Origin: Cymbidium sinense
Lineage: Eukaryota > Streptophyta > Magnoliopsida > Asparagales > Orchidaceae
NCBI GenBank assembly: GCA_021442155.1
Contig: CM038214.1
Span: 312,387,001 to 312,451,000, forward strand
DNA length: 64,000 nt
Direction of reading: 5' to 3'
Position 1 is the stretch's first letter. Each line of letters opens with the position of its first letter. Below, one piece after another: positions 24,552 to 36,600 of the stretch. Under the pieces are notes generated by a model that saw only the letters and a program-made list of their open reading frames with translations, was not told the DNA's origin and did no database searches. The translations under genes were made by a program, and so were the position numbers.

Positions 24552-25730
24552 TCATGGGTAATATTTCTTTAGATAGAGCCCATTAATTGGAAGAATCGGG
24601 TGTTCCCCTTTACAATTAATAAGTAGATAAGATCCTCCTTAGTAGGCCTTCTCTATGACATAGGGGCCTTCCCAAGTCAGTTCAAACATGTCTCCCATCT
24701 TTCAATAGGCAACAATTGGTCTCCTTAGGATTAACACAAGTTATCCTTCTCATAAAGACCTAGGGTGGACCAGCTTGTTGTGATCTTAATTCATTTTAGC
24801 CTTGTACAACTTAAGGTTCTGGCACACCCTTAGGCGACTCTCCTCCAAACCTTCAAGCTCTTCTAACTGCAACTTTACATTCTGCTCTATAGTGATCTTG
24901 TTACCCAATGCTATCCTTAATGACAGGAGTTGAACTTCTAAAGGTAGAATATATTTAGACCCATACACTAAGAAAAATGGGGTAGACTGAGTTGGAGTTC
25001 GGTATGTGGTGCGGTACGCCCACAAGGCTTCAACTTACTGCTTCTTCCACTATCGCTTGTTGTCATTAATAGTTTTCTTCAAGATTTGGATGAGAGTTTT
25101 GTTGAATGCTTCTGCTAAGCCATTTGCTCTGGAGTAGTAGATGGTGGAGTATCTCCAATCTATACCATGTCTTCTAGCAAAGCTATCGATCTTCATGCTT
25201 TTGAATGCAATACCATTATCAGATATAATTCATCGAGGCACCCCGAACCTATATACAATATGGATGCTAAAAAACTGAAGCACATGCTGAACAATGACCT
25301 TGCTGAGTGGGATAGCTTCCACCAACTTGGAAAAGTAATCGGTGGTAGCTAAGATGAACCGATGGCCCTTAGAAGAAGGAGGATCTATCGGGCCCACTAT
25401 GTCAGTACCCCAACACTTGAATGGCCATGAGGCTAATGTAAGATGTAGAATGTTGGGTGGTTGGTGTAGGATCACACCGTGTATTTGACATTAGTGGCAT
25501 CACCTAGCCGTATCCATGCAATCTTTGATCATCGATGGCTAGTAATATCCTAGTCTGTTGATCTTTGCATTCATCTTCGGACCATAATGGTTGGCTCTAT
25601 ATAATCTTGAGTGTACCTTGATCATAATGTTATGGGCTTCATGCTTATCTAAACAACATAACCACATATGATTGAAAGACCTCCAGTACAAGACACCATT
25701 CACAAGAGCATAGGAAAGTACTCTTGGCTA
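24552..25730 (-). pseudogene. Integrase pseudogene, copy B
   Basis: The minus strand reads a zinc-binding remnant (about 25500-25730: KVHSR, DCMDTARC) and the core WGTDIVGPIDPPSSKGH with the first catalytic Asp at 25401-25403 (25230-25475). An in-frame TGA follows where Trp is expected after FGVPR, then SDNG with the second Asp at 25218-25220. LAEAFNKT has its Glu at 25110-25112, exactly 36 codons after that Asp, so the DD35E spacing is kept. The C-terminal part has AYRTTYRTPTQSTPF (24786-25025) and ends with NGLYLKKYYP and a stop at 24552-24554, probably the native pol terminus. The active-site residues survive, but the frame does not. Confidence 0.9.
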
Positions 25731-26410
25731 CATCTGATGGGCTTGGGACTTCCCTTGTGGTAGTTTGCCTTTATTTAGGTAATCTATGAATGGTTGCCTC
25801 CAATCTAACTCCTCATCCTTCTTGACAATGGCAACCTCCCCTTCAAGAGAGTACTTTTTGATGAGTTCAATATCAATAAAGGATAAGACTTGTTTATTTT
25901 GGACCTTTAATGATATGGACTCATCCTCCACACATGCCAACTCCTTGGAAAGCTTGGCAGCATTCATTCTCTCCTTAAGGAATCTTATAAATGGTAACCT
26001 AGGATTAGCTAACTCAATGGTGTACTTGTATAACCTTATAACCTTTGGTAACTAGATATATCGATGTTGATGTTTCTCTAGTTAAATCTCAAAATCATAT
26101 ATCTCATTGGTGTAAGGATTGCACAAATGATATGATATGATAATCTCATCATCATGGGAATTATTCATACCCCTGCTTTTCCTGAAATAATAGAATATAG
26201 TTCTTCTCTAAGAGGAAGCTGCACCATCAAAGTACATCTTCCAGTGGTGAATGCTAGTATCCCCTAAGTTCATGATTTGTTCGTGAGGGAGATCATCACT
26301 AAGAGGAGAGTCTGCAAGAAGTGGGTGTACTACTAAGAAATCTGCTAGCACTTGTACTTTCACTGCACGGAGGGATACGAAGGTAATGTCAAACTGCGAG
26401 AGGATCATGG
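25731..26410 (-). pseudogene. Second RNase H (aRNH) and connector, copy B
   Basis: The frame at 26208-26408 starts in the connector (LADFLVVHPL, then a PLSDDLP-like acidic stretch) and runs into HHWKMYFDGAASS, which carries the first catalytic Asp (about 26225). The central part is frameshifted. The C-terminal end at 25728-25967 (LAKLSKELA-like, ESISLKV, then LDWRQPFIDYL) leads to integrase. Presence of this second RNase H places the element in Tat. Confidence 0.85.
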
Positions 26411-26446
26411 ACCATCATGCCAACCATCTAAATAGGATCGAATGTG

Positions 26447-26731
26447 TCATGAGATACTATAGTGGATTGATCCTAGATATTTAGTCACTTTTTGAGGAAG
26501 CATGTAGTGTTGTAGCTTATGGGATGCAAAGATTAAAGCTAGGAAATGCTTCTCAATTGGTGGATAATTATCTTGAGCAGGGATTAGATGACAGTTGAGG
26601 TAGTATAGTACATTTTCTTTCCCTTCATCATTGGCTTGGGCCAACAAAGAACTAAGGAAGTCATCTAATACAGCAGTGTAAAGTATGAGTAGCTTACCCG
26701 GGATAGGGGCTGCTAGATCTGGTGGCATCAT
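26447..26731 (-). pseudogene. Ty3-type RNase H (gRNH) domain, copy B
   Basis: An open 94-codon stretch reads LLILYTAVLDDFLSSLLAQ, ENVLYYLNCHLIPAQDNYPP and HFLALIFASHKLQHYM. This is the standard gypsy RNase H core downstream of the RT. It is more complete than in copy A and has no internal stop. Only the domain survives, since it is out of frame with its neighbours. Confidence 0.88.
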
Positions 26732-26776
26732 CAGGTAATGCTTGATGTTTTTGAAGGCATGCTCACACTTATCATT

Positions 26777-27690
26777 TCACTTGAACATGGCATCCTTTTT
26801 GATAAGTGCAGAGAATAGTTGACATCTTATTGATAGGTTGGATATAAAGCATCTAAGATGTGCCAACCACCCTTGGAATGATCTGAGTTGAGTTAAACTT
26901 TTAGGGGGTGACATTGCTAATATCACCTTGATCGTCTCAAGATCAATTTTGATTTCCTGGTGACAGACAACAAACCTAAGGAATTTTTTTAAAGCTACTC
27001 TGAATGCACACTTGAGACAGTTCATTTTAAAGTTAATTTGTCTTAACTATTCAAAAACTACCCTCAAGTCAAAGAGATGGTCTTCCTTTTCTCTATTTTT
27101 GACCATGAGATCATCGACATAGCGCTTTACTTGATGATGAATGAGTTTGTCAAAGATTCGAGTAATAGCTCACTAGTATGTAACACCAGAAATTTTATGG
27201 CTAAAAGGCATGACCTTATAGCAATAGATTTCAATTGAAGTTCTAAAAGTAGTGTTCCTTTTATCTTTAGGGGCCATCTTTGTTTGGTTATATCCAGATG
27301 AGCCATCCATGAAAAAGATGATTACATGAGATGAGACAATGTCCATCATCAGCTCCAGGATTGGTAATAGAAATTTATCTTTTGGACATGCCTTATTTAA
27401 ATCCCTAAAATTGACGTATATGTGAATTTGGCCATTCTTTTCTTGACTAAGACAATGCTGGCAAACCAGGTAGGGTATTTTTCTTCTTGGATGAATCCAA
27501 CATCGATCAATTTCTTCACTTCAAAAATGACCTATTATTCTATGTCTAATCGTATGCTTCTAGGAGCTTGCTTGATAGGGTTAGCAGTAGGCTCCATTGC
27601 TAGTTTATAGACTACTACGTTAGGAGCCAATCCAGGAATGTCTTCATAACTCCATGCAAAGCAATCCTTAAACTCAATCAATAGCCTAAG
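26777..27690 (-). pseudogene. Reverse transcriptase pseudogene, copy B
   Basis: The minus strand begins with EFKDCFAWSYEDIPGLAPNV (about 27675), then EEKYPTWFASIVLVK, RDLNKACPKDKF, FMDGSSGYNQTKMAPKDK and the catalytic YVDD at 27110-27121. The thumb (26777-27025) reads LKCAFRVA, SPPKSLTQLRSFQGWLAHL and FSALIKKDAMFK. Stops include a TAA-TAG pair after LDIE, where copy A has CAA-TAG, and a TAG-TGA pair before AITRIF, where copy A has CAG-TGG. There is at least one frameshift near VILVKK. Length and motif order fit a complete gypsy RT. Confidence 0.92.
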
Positions 27691-28711
27691 TCATTGTAAC
27701 AATTTCATTCAATAAATAACTGATGTATGTCGAGCATGGATCTCCTTCAGTTCCTATGTTGATTTCCTTGAGCTCATTGATTGTTGACTTGATCTCTCCT
27801 TCAAACTCTGGCGATGCATCTTTGACTTCAAATTCATATGGATCATATGATGTTTCTAAGCACAACTCCTCATATGATTTAATGTGATTTGAAAAGAACC
27901 TATCAGATTCCAAATGATTTGTGATGACTCAACTAGACCCACTGTACCGAATCCTAGTCCCAATCTTGATTGAGAGATTTTTCATTTGTTCTTCCATATT
28001 CTTTCAAAGTAGTCTTACCTGAGCTTTGACCAAATATTCTTTGATAAGTTATGAACACAAGGTAAGTACCAATAAAAAGGTAATTCTATTAAATCTTTAT
28101 ATGAATCATCCTCAAGTTCTACATCAACTTCTTGACTTGAGGATGATGCTCCTAGAAAAAACCTCTGAGTCTTCAAACCTGAGGATGACTTAGGGGCTTC
28201 CTTAACTACCAAACCATCAGCTTTTTGAGAGAAGTGGGGATAGAGCTAAGGTTCCCAACTGATGCCTAACTGTTTCACATATAGACTTGGATACACTTAT
28301 GTTTTTTTAGAGCCTATTCTTCATCGCTATCTGGCTCAAGTTTCACCTCCAAGGGAATCTACTACTGAGAAGAGCTGGCTAGTGTGCTAACCATATAAGG
28401 CTCATCCTATGAACTAGATTCTAAGTTTATATGGATAGTAGGTGTACTCTTAGTAGTTGGGATATATCTTCTATTGGGTGGCCAATAAGGAGGTTTTTCA
28501 CCCCAGAGACTGCCTTTAAACTAGCCTCTTTCTCTACCTGGTGGAGGTCAAGTCATCTTACCTATATATTCGAATGGAGTAACGAACTGTGGGTTGAATC
28601 TAATATAAGACTCTACTTCCTCCTCCAAGTCTATTTTTGCTCTCTTTTATTTTCCTTTTCATTTTCTATTATCTTTTAGTTTTCTTTTTCTTTTTCTTTT
28701 GCTTTTATTTT
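27691..28711 (-). pseudogene. Protease-RT linker region, copy B
   Basis: The acidic pre-RT segment (27686-27913) includes IKSTINELKEINIGTEGD and TYISYLLNE. The Ser-rich QRFFLGASSSSQEVDVELED lies at 28015-28212. A pyrimidine tract on + near 28640-28730 corresponds to the Lys/Glu-rich run in copy A. Collinearity with copy A is clear, but frames change several times. Confidence 0.7.
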
Positions 28712-29020
28712 TTAACTTTGGCCAAGTTTATTAGAATAGACTTGTTGATTTTGAGGGAGGTAGTAAGCCTCATCCTCATATATGCTGACCTCGTGAACTA
28801 TAAATGGCTTGAGATCTCCTTTGACAAAGTAAACAATCCCACCTCTCACAAACTTCATACACTGATGTAGAGAGGATGGAACTATGTTGTTCTCATGTAG
28901 CCATGGTCTCCCAAGCAAAGCATTGAAAGATGTATCTGAGTCTATAATATGAAACTTGGCTTTGATCTTCCAATCATCTATCTCCAAGGGCAACAGTATG
29001 GAGCCTAAGGCCTGTTGACC
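28712..29020 (-). pseudogene. Retropepsin C-terminal half, copy B
   Basis: An open stretch reads LPLEIDDWKIKAKFHIIDSD, then FNALLGRPWLHENNIVPSS and YYLPQNQQVYS. This is the C-terminal half of the gypsy aspartic protease, better kept than in copy A (the Trp codon is intact). The catalytic DTG/DSG half is missing. Upstream, the coding sense ends at GQQALGS beside a TGA, and arm-like sequence starts there instead of the front of the protease and gag. Confidence 0.85.
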
Positions 29021-32000
29021 TCACTTCTGGAGTGCGGATTCAATCTTTTCATCTTAAACTTAGGAGTCTTCTAGACACTAAAACTTTCCTAGTCATAAGA
29101 TACTTCTAACAATTAGGTAAACACTTAACCTTAGCCTAAAGACTTAGAAGGGTTAACCATAGGATTAAGTTATACCTTAGGGATTAGGATAATCCATCTA
29201 CCGTACAACCCAAATCCAATCCATGTTCACCTTCTCAAACCAAACCTCAAGTTCAATTCAAATGTAAAATTTAAATCCAAATCCAAACCCAAATTCTAAA
29301 ACCAAAGGATTGAAGCCCACGATCAAATCCAAACTTGAAACCCTTCCTAAGCCATATGACCTATCCCATGGACTTAGCCAAATCTTAAACCAAATCAATC
29401 CAAAATCAATTCATTTTCTCATAAATAAATTTATATCTTCAATCATCTTCCTAAATATAAATCAAATATACATTCAAATGATCTAAACTAAATCAAACTG
29501 AATCAAATTAAATTAAAAACCCTTTCTAAGCCATTTGACCTATGCCATGGAATTAACCTAATCTTAATCCAAATAAATTCAAACTCAATTGATTTTCTAC
29601 CAAATCAATCATGCTTTTAACCATCTTCACAAATTTAAATGAAATATACATTTAAACCATCAAAACTAAATCAAACCAAATCAAAATCCAAACGTAAGCC
29701 ATATGACCCAACTCCATGGACTTAGCCAAATTCCTTTATTCCAAAACCCAAATTTAATTTATTTTCTCATGATCAATCATACCTTCAATAAAATTTACAA
29801 ATATAAATGAAATCTACAATCATTAACCCAAACCAAAATCAACCCAAGTCAAACCCAACTTAACCCTTTTGACTTGAAATGTTCAAATGAACCAAAACTC
29901 ATTTGAACCTAAGCCAATTGCAATTGAATTTATATATCAATCCCAAATCCATATATAAACTCAACTAAATCAAACTTAACCCAAAATCAAGCCAACTAAA
30001 CCCAATTGGTCCACTTGACCCAAAGTGGCTAATCTGACCTATTTGAGCCAAGTTCTAATCCTACCTAAATTGGATTGAACCAAGAACTTCAAAACCTCCC
30101 ATCATGATTGTGGATCACCCTAAGTTGATCAATTATCACAAATTGGGTCAAACAAAGTAAACTTGGTCATTTCACCAAGTCAACCCCTTAACCAATATGA
30201 ATCAAAACTAGCCAAATTGCAACCTATGCCAAATCCCTTGAAATCAATGATTCATACCAAATCAAAATCAATATTTGAATATGGCTAGACCTTCAATTGA
30301 GTCAAATCAAACCTAATTGGCCCTCTTGACCCAAGTTGACCTAAATTGAACTAAAAGACTAAATTGGGTCAAATTAAAATATAAACCAAATTGATTGCAA
30401 CCAATGGCTCAAGTTCATTCCAAATTAATTGTTGAACTTGACCAAAGCTATGATTGGACCCAACTAAACCCAATTGACCTACTTAGCCCAAATTGACCTA
30501 AAGGTTCAAGTTGGCCTAAATCAAAACCAAATCCAATTTAATTAAAACCAAAGCCTACAAACATATTCAATTGCTCAACTAAACTCAAACCAATACCCAA
30601 CCCAAGCCAATTTGGCCAAGTTGGTAAAATTGGTCAAATTAATCGATTTGACCCAAATGAATTCAAATGAGCCAAAATCAAATCTAAACCAAACTAAACC
30701 AAACCAATTGAACCAAAACATCCCAAATGATCATATGAACTTAACTCAACCCTTAGTTTGACTTAATTTGACCAATTGGTCAACTTGACCCTACCTTACC
30801 CAATTTTACCTAAATGAGTCAAATTGAGCCAAACCTAACCAAATCAACTCCAATTGACTTAAAAATTTGGGCAAACCAACTTTTAGCTCATTTCAAATCT
30901 TCCCAAATCAAATCCAATGCCAAAATGATCATCTTACTCTTGGGTCAAGGGCATAAAATGTGACAAATCACCCATATAAGTGGTCATTTCCATTCCTTGG
31001 CCACTTGGTACTCTCCCAATGGTCCACCAAGGCACCTAAGACACTACCCAACCTGAGCCAGGGGTGGTTGGGTTGGCCATGACCCATAAGAGGTGAAATC
31101 ACCTCACCCTCCACATTGGAGCATTTGAAACCCATAAGACACCCATGATTCATCCTTAGCAGCCACCTCCACACCTTCAACCAACCAATCTGAGCCAACT
31201 CACCTCCTCCCTGCCACCCACAACTCCCTGAGATGGTCGAATGGCCACTAGAAGCCAAACTTGAGCCCACTATTTGATCAAGATGAAGGGGGGTATACAC
31301 CCCCTTATTTTCTCTCAAACACACAAAAAAAAATCATTCCTCAGAGCCCTAGCTACCCAAGATGAGCCATTAATGCTATTCCCTTAGCTCTTAAGCTCAT
31401 TCCGTGATTAGAAAATGCCATCCTCATGTGTCCCGAAACATGACACTCTTATTTCTGACATAACTTCCCCATTTCTCGATGACACTCAATTTAACTTTGT
31501 ACGCACCTTCCCTAAGCCTCACTGAGCAAGAATGAATAATCTCCCAAGCTTCCCGAGCACCGCAGGTGGGACTTCGATCAAAGCTGAGCTTCAAATCATT
31601 AGTTCATGGCCTTCCAAGAGAACATCGAGGAATCGATCCAATTGCTGCTCAAATGGGCTTTATCTCTACTAGATGAAGCTTTCTCATTTGTTCGGGCCAT
31701 TGAACTTGAGTTCCAACGAGGTATGCTTCCAAAACCAATCCTTAAGCAAAAATGGGTTGGATCTTTTTGAAGAAAACTTGCATATCGTGTGATCTTGATT
31801 GTTTGATCCCCTCTGATCGATGTCATGAAGCTGTGGGATCCTTTTGGGGTTGATCTGAGCTGAGGTAGGCTCAGATCAAGTGAGCAATGGTAGACGCACT
31901 CCATTCTCCCTCACTCGAGTGACGTTAGATCACACACCGTCCATTCCATATGATCGAAATGGATAGTCATGATTAGATCCACTAGATCGATCTAATATAA

Positions 32001-33610
32001 TCCTATTAAGCTATGGGATTAATCATAGATGTCCCATCTTAGATCTAACGACTAACGAGAATGCGTGTCCGCCGCCGACACATAGGCGTTGAGTTGGATA
32101 AGTTTTAAGTAGCCAATCCCACGGTGCCACGTGAAAAGTGTGTTGTGTTAGTGCGCCACATGGCGCTAACATGATTAGGCTTTAATTAGGCTTAATTAAT
32201 CATTTTTAATGACTGAAACTTCTAAAAATCATAAAAAATCATAGATAAATAAAAAAAATTAAATAAATATTTATTTTAAAGGTTTTTCAAAGGAGAATTA
32301 AATTAAAATGATCTTAACTAATTTTGAATCGTAATTAAGATTTAATTAAGGTTTAATTACAAAATTAATTCGCTTAATTACCTTTTAATTATTTGAGAAA
32401 TTAATTCCAAAATTTGTGGGTTAATTTAATGGGAAGACCTCTGCCTCCCATGATTTTCTTGGGATTTATTACTCACTTAATTAGGAAAATTTAGTAATTA
32501 AACATTAACTACTCTTTTAAGTTAATTAATGATTAATTAATCCTAAGAACAATAATAAATTCTTTAATTAAGTTTATTAATCATTGTTCAGCAGTAAGTG
32601 AACTAAGGAAAAGGGATGGGACCCCTTTCCCTAAGTTCATTTCACCCTATTTTTAAATAGAAATTAATTAAGATTTAAAATTAATTAAATCACTTAATCA
32701 AATTGAAATTATAATCACATCAAACCTTAATTAAATAAATCATGGGGTAGATATTTGGGTTTTAATAACCTAAAGGAGTTTAATTAAATTATCATTAGTG
32801 CATGTGTAATTAGTTACATAATATAATTAACTATTAATCATGAGCCAATTGCATTCTGCTCCTTTTATTTCCCAAGATCATTGCAAGTTTATTTTCCATG
32901 CATATCATGTTGGCTCATAATTATTTAGTTAATTACTTTAAGGTGACATAGGTAAGGGTAATTAATTCATCTAATTAAGGGTTCAACTTAGTTAAGCCAT
33001 AAAATCAACTTAATTATATTTTCATTAATTAAATTAAATCATTAATGTGGGAATGAGTTTAAAATAGCAAGTGATGATTTCTCTTCTCCTCTTTAAATCA
33101 AATCAAATCCAAAACCTAATTAATAAAGAAGCCTTGGTTTGCATTAAATAATCTTATTTGATTTGATTGTCCTGAAGAACTTGTTTGATTGAATGAATCA
33201 CATGCTTATATTTGATTGTCCTCTTTCCAATCATGTTAAATTTGGTATTTCATTTGAATTCATACATCCATCTTCTCAAAATCAAGTAAAATAAAATAGA
33301 TTTCCTTTATGTAAGCTTGCATGTGTTTATTTGATTTAATATATTCGTGGCTATTATCATTATTAAATCCTAATGTATTTTTCAAAAGCTTATAGCTGAA
33401 TAATAATATGTTTTATGATGATAGTAATATGTACATAAGAAATGCATGTGCTTATAGCTTAAGTGTATGAATGTTGAGTTCTCTTTCCTCTATTCATGTG
33501 TTGATTTATTTAAGATTGAATGGTAATGGGTATAGAGTCTGGACATCCCGGGAACACGTGGCTTTAGCTAGCCCCAAGTAGGTCATTTGATTATCTCACT
33601 TCCCTGGTTT
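29021..33610 (-). repeat. Right arm of the long inverted repeat (LTR-like)
   Basis: This ~4.6-kb noncoding segment has a reverse complement that follows 16991-22040 in order. It carries the same TTGACC-rich part (about 30000-30850) and a three-copy ~175-bp tandem repeat (about 29370-29800). Its inner end joins the protease remnant of copy B near 29021-29090. Its outer end is cut near 33590-33610, directly against a GR-RBP 3' UTR tail. ORFs at 30968-31324 and 31599-31904 are not conserved in the other arm and have no domain. Confidence 0.75.
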
Positions 33611-33678
33611 GTTACTTGTTTGATAAAATCGAAAAGAAGAAATGTTGAATCTGAATTTGTTTCTGTTAAAAAAAAAAA
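33611..33678 (+). pseudogene. GR-RBP 3' UTR tail, truncated by the retroelement block
   Basis: The text GTTACTTGTTTGATAAAATC, AAATGTTGAATCTGAATTTG and CTGTTAAAAAAA is the terminal ~70 bp of the 3' UTR found in the full GR-RBP modules. Everything upstream, including the Gly-rich exon, is replaced by the retroelement arm. Confidence 0.78.
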
Positions 33679-36600
33679 GCCAAAATTCCTAAACCCTACA
33701 CTGAAACCTGAACACTAAACCTAGAACCTAAACCTTAAATCCTAAATCCTAAACCCTAAAAACCCTAAACCCTAAACCCTAAATCCAAAACCCTAAACCC
33801 TAAAATCCTAAATCCTAAACCTTAAACCCTAAACACAAAACCCAAAACCCTAAAACTAAAACCTATCTAAACTAAATAAAAATAAAATAAATAAAAAAAC
33901 CTAAATAATAAAATAAATAAAATAAAACTAAACTACAAACCTAAAAATAAAATAAAATAAAAAATAAAAACTCAAACAAACAAAATAAACAAAAACCCAA
34001 ACCTAACTAAAAAATAAAATAAACCTTAAAATAAAAACCTAAAAAAAATAAAACTAAATGTAAAATAAAAATAATGTAAACCTAAATTAAAATAAAATAA
34101 AAACTAAATAAAAACCTAAATAAAAAAATAAACCAAAAAATAAATAAAAAAACCTAAACCCTAAACTATAAAAAAAACCTAAACCTAAAATAAATAAAAT
34201 TAAATAAACAAAAACCTAAACTAAAATAAACAAAATCTAAACCTAAACCTAAAATAAACTAAACCTAAACCCTAAACAAAATAAAATAAAATAAACTAAA
34301 AATAATCCTAAACCTAAACTAAAAATAAAACCTAAAAATAAACCTAAAATAAAAACTTAAAACCTAAACCTAAGAAAATAAAATAAAAACCTAAACCTAA
34401 ACCTAAAAATAAAAAAGTAAAACCTAAACCTAAAAAATAGAATAAAAATAAAACTAAATAAAAAAATAAACATAAACCTAAACCTAAAAAAATAAACTAA
34501 AACAAAAAACCTAAACTAAAATAAATAAACCTAAAATAAATAAAATAAACTAAAGAAAAATAAAAAATAAACCTAAATAAAAATAAATAAAATAAAATAA
34601 ACTAAAAGAAATTAAAAATAAACTAAAGAAACTAAATAAACCTAAACCTATTGGTTTACTTAATTTTTTTTTAAACCCTGAACCTTAAAGCCTAAACTAA
34701 CCTAAAACCATAAATCATAAACCCTAAAAATCGTAAACCCTAAACCCTAAACTAATCCTAAACCCTAAGTTAACCCTAAACCCTAAACCCTAAACCTTAA
34801 AAACTAAACCCTAAAAACCTTAAACCCTAAAGCCTAAACACTATACCTTAAACCCTAAACCCTAAACCTTAAAACCCTAAACCCTAAACCCTAAAATCCT
34901 TATAACCTAAACCTAAACTAAATAAAACCTAAAGATAAAATAAAATAAAAGCCTAAACTCAAACTTAAACCTAAACCTAAAAATAAAATAAAATAAATAA
35001 AAACCTAAACTAAACTAAATAAAATAAAATAAACCTAAGAATAAAAGACCTTAATAAAATAAAAACAAAGCATAAAATAAAAATAAAATAAAAACTAAAT
35101 AAAAACCTAAAACTAAAAAAATAAACCTTAAAATAAAACCTAAAAATAAATAGAAAATAAAACTTAAATCCTAAACTAAAAAAGACCTAAACCTAAAATA
35201 AAAATAAATAAACCTAAACCTAAATGCAAATAAACTAAACTAAAAAAAATAAAATGTAAACCTAGACTATATAAAATAAAATAAACTAAAAATAAAGCTA
35301 AACCTAAACTAAAAATTAAAACCTAAAATAAATCAAAAATAAAAACCTAAAACCTAAACCTACAAAAATAAAACAAAAACCAAAACCTAAACCTAAAAAT
35401 AAAAAATAAAACCTAAACCTAAAAAAGAAAATAAAAATAAAACTTTACTAAAAATAAACCTAAACTTAAACCTAAACCTAAAACATAAACTATAATAAAA
35501 AACCTAAACTAAAATAAATAAATTAAACTAAATAAAAATAAGAAATAAATTGAAATTAAATATAAAAAATAAAATAAACTAATAAAAATAAAAAAAATAA
35601 ACTAAATAGCCCTAAACCTAATGGTTTACTTAATTTAAAAAAAAAAAAAGATAAACCCTAAACCATAAATCATAAACCTACAAACCTAAACCCTAAACAC
35701 TAAACTCTAAATCCAAGAAAACCCTAAACCCTGAACCCTAAACCCTAAAACCTAAACCTACAAACCTAAACACTAAACATTAAACTCTAAATCCTGAACC
35801 TAAACGTTGGACCTAAATCCAACTCAAACCACCCAAAGATAAACTGGGCCACTAAACCCACTAAACCTAAACCTAAACCTCTAAACCCTAAACCTCAACA
35901 CTAAACCCTAAACCATAACCTCCCTAAATCATAAACCATCCTCCTAAACCCTAAATCCACCCACAAACCTAATCTAGTCCTGGGCGGGACCCTAACTTAA
36001 AACCTACCCTAAACTCCTAAAACTCTCCCAAACCCTAAACTAATCCACCTAAACCCTAAACCCTAAACCTCTAAACTTTAAACTCCCAAACTAAACTTAA
36101 ACCACTCCCTCCACTAAAACCCTAAACCCTCCCTATCCCCAAATCCTAAACCTCTAAACCAAATAATACCTAAAAATAAAATAAATACAAAAACCAGAAT
36201 ATAAATAAAATAAAAAATAAAATAAAATAAAAACCTAACCTAAAACCTAATCCTAAACCTAAAAATAAAATAAAATAAACTAATAAAAGTAAACTAAAAT
36301 AAAATAAATAAAAAACTAAACTAAACTAAATAAAAGAAAATAAACCTAAGACTAAAAGACTTAAATAAAATAAAAATTAAGCATAAAATAAGAATAAAAT
36401 GAACAAAAAATAAAATAAAATAAAAACTAAATAAAAACCAAAACCTAAAAAAATAAACCATAAAATAAAATTAAAAAATAAATTAAAAATAAAACATAAA
36501 TCCTAAACTAAAAAAGTCCTAAACTAAAAATAAAAATAAAATAAACAAAACAAAATAAATTTAAAGCTAAACTCAAATAAACTAAACTAAATTAAATAAA

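Larger units (their letters stand above)
22373..29090 (-). mobile_element. Ty3/gypsy Tat-lineage internal region, copy B (defective)
   Basis: This is the same domain order as copy A on the minus strand: protease remnant, linker, RT, gRNH, aRNH, INT, 3' noncoding repeats. It is the better preserved copy, since the RT box is YVDD and the integrase keeps the Asp, Asp and Glu of the DD35E triad. It still lacks gag and has stops in RT and INT. It lies between two long arms that are inverted relative to each other, which is not how the direct LTRs of an intact element are arranged. Confidence 0.9.

Noticed and set aside
30968..31904. ORFs of 118 and 101 codons in the right arm
   Set aside because: The matching part of the left arm has no conserved frame. 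They have no recognisable motif.
14068..33610. Reading the block as one intact LTR retrotransposon with ordinary direct LTRs
   Set aside because: The two long arms match only in inverted orientation, gag is absent, and no target duplication is visible at 14068 and 33610.
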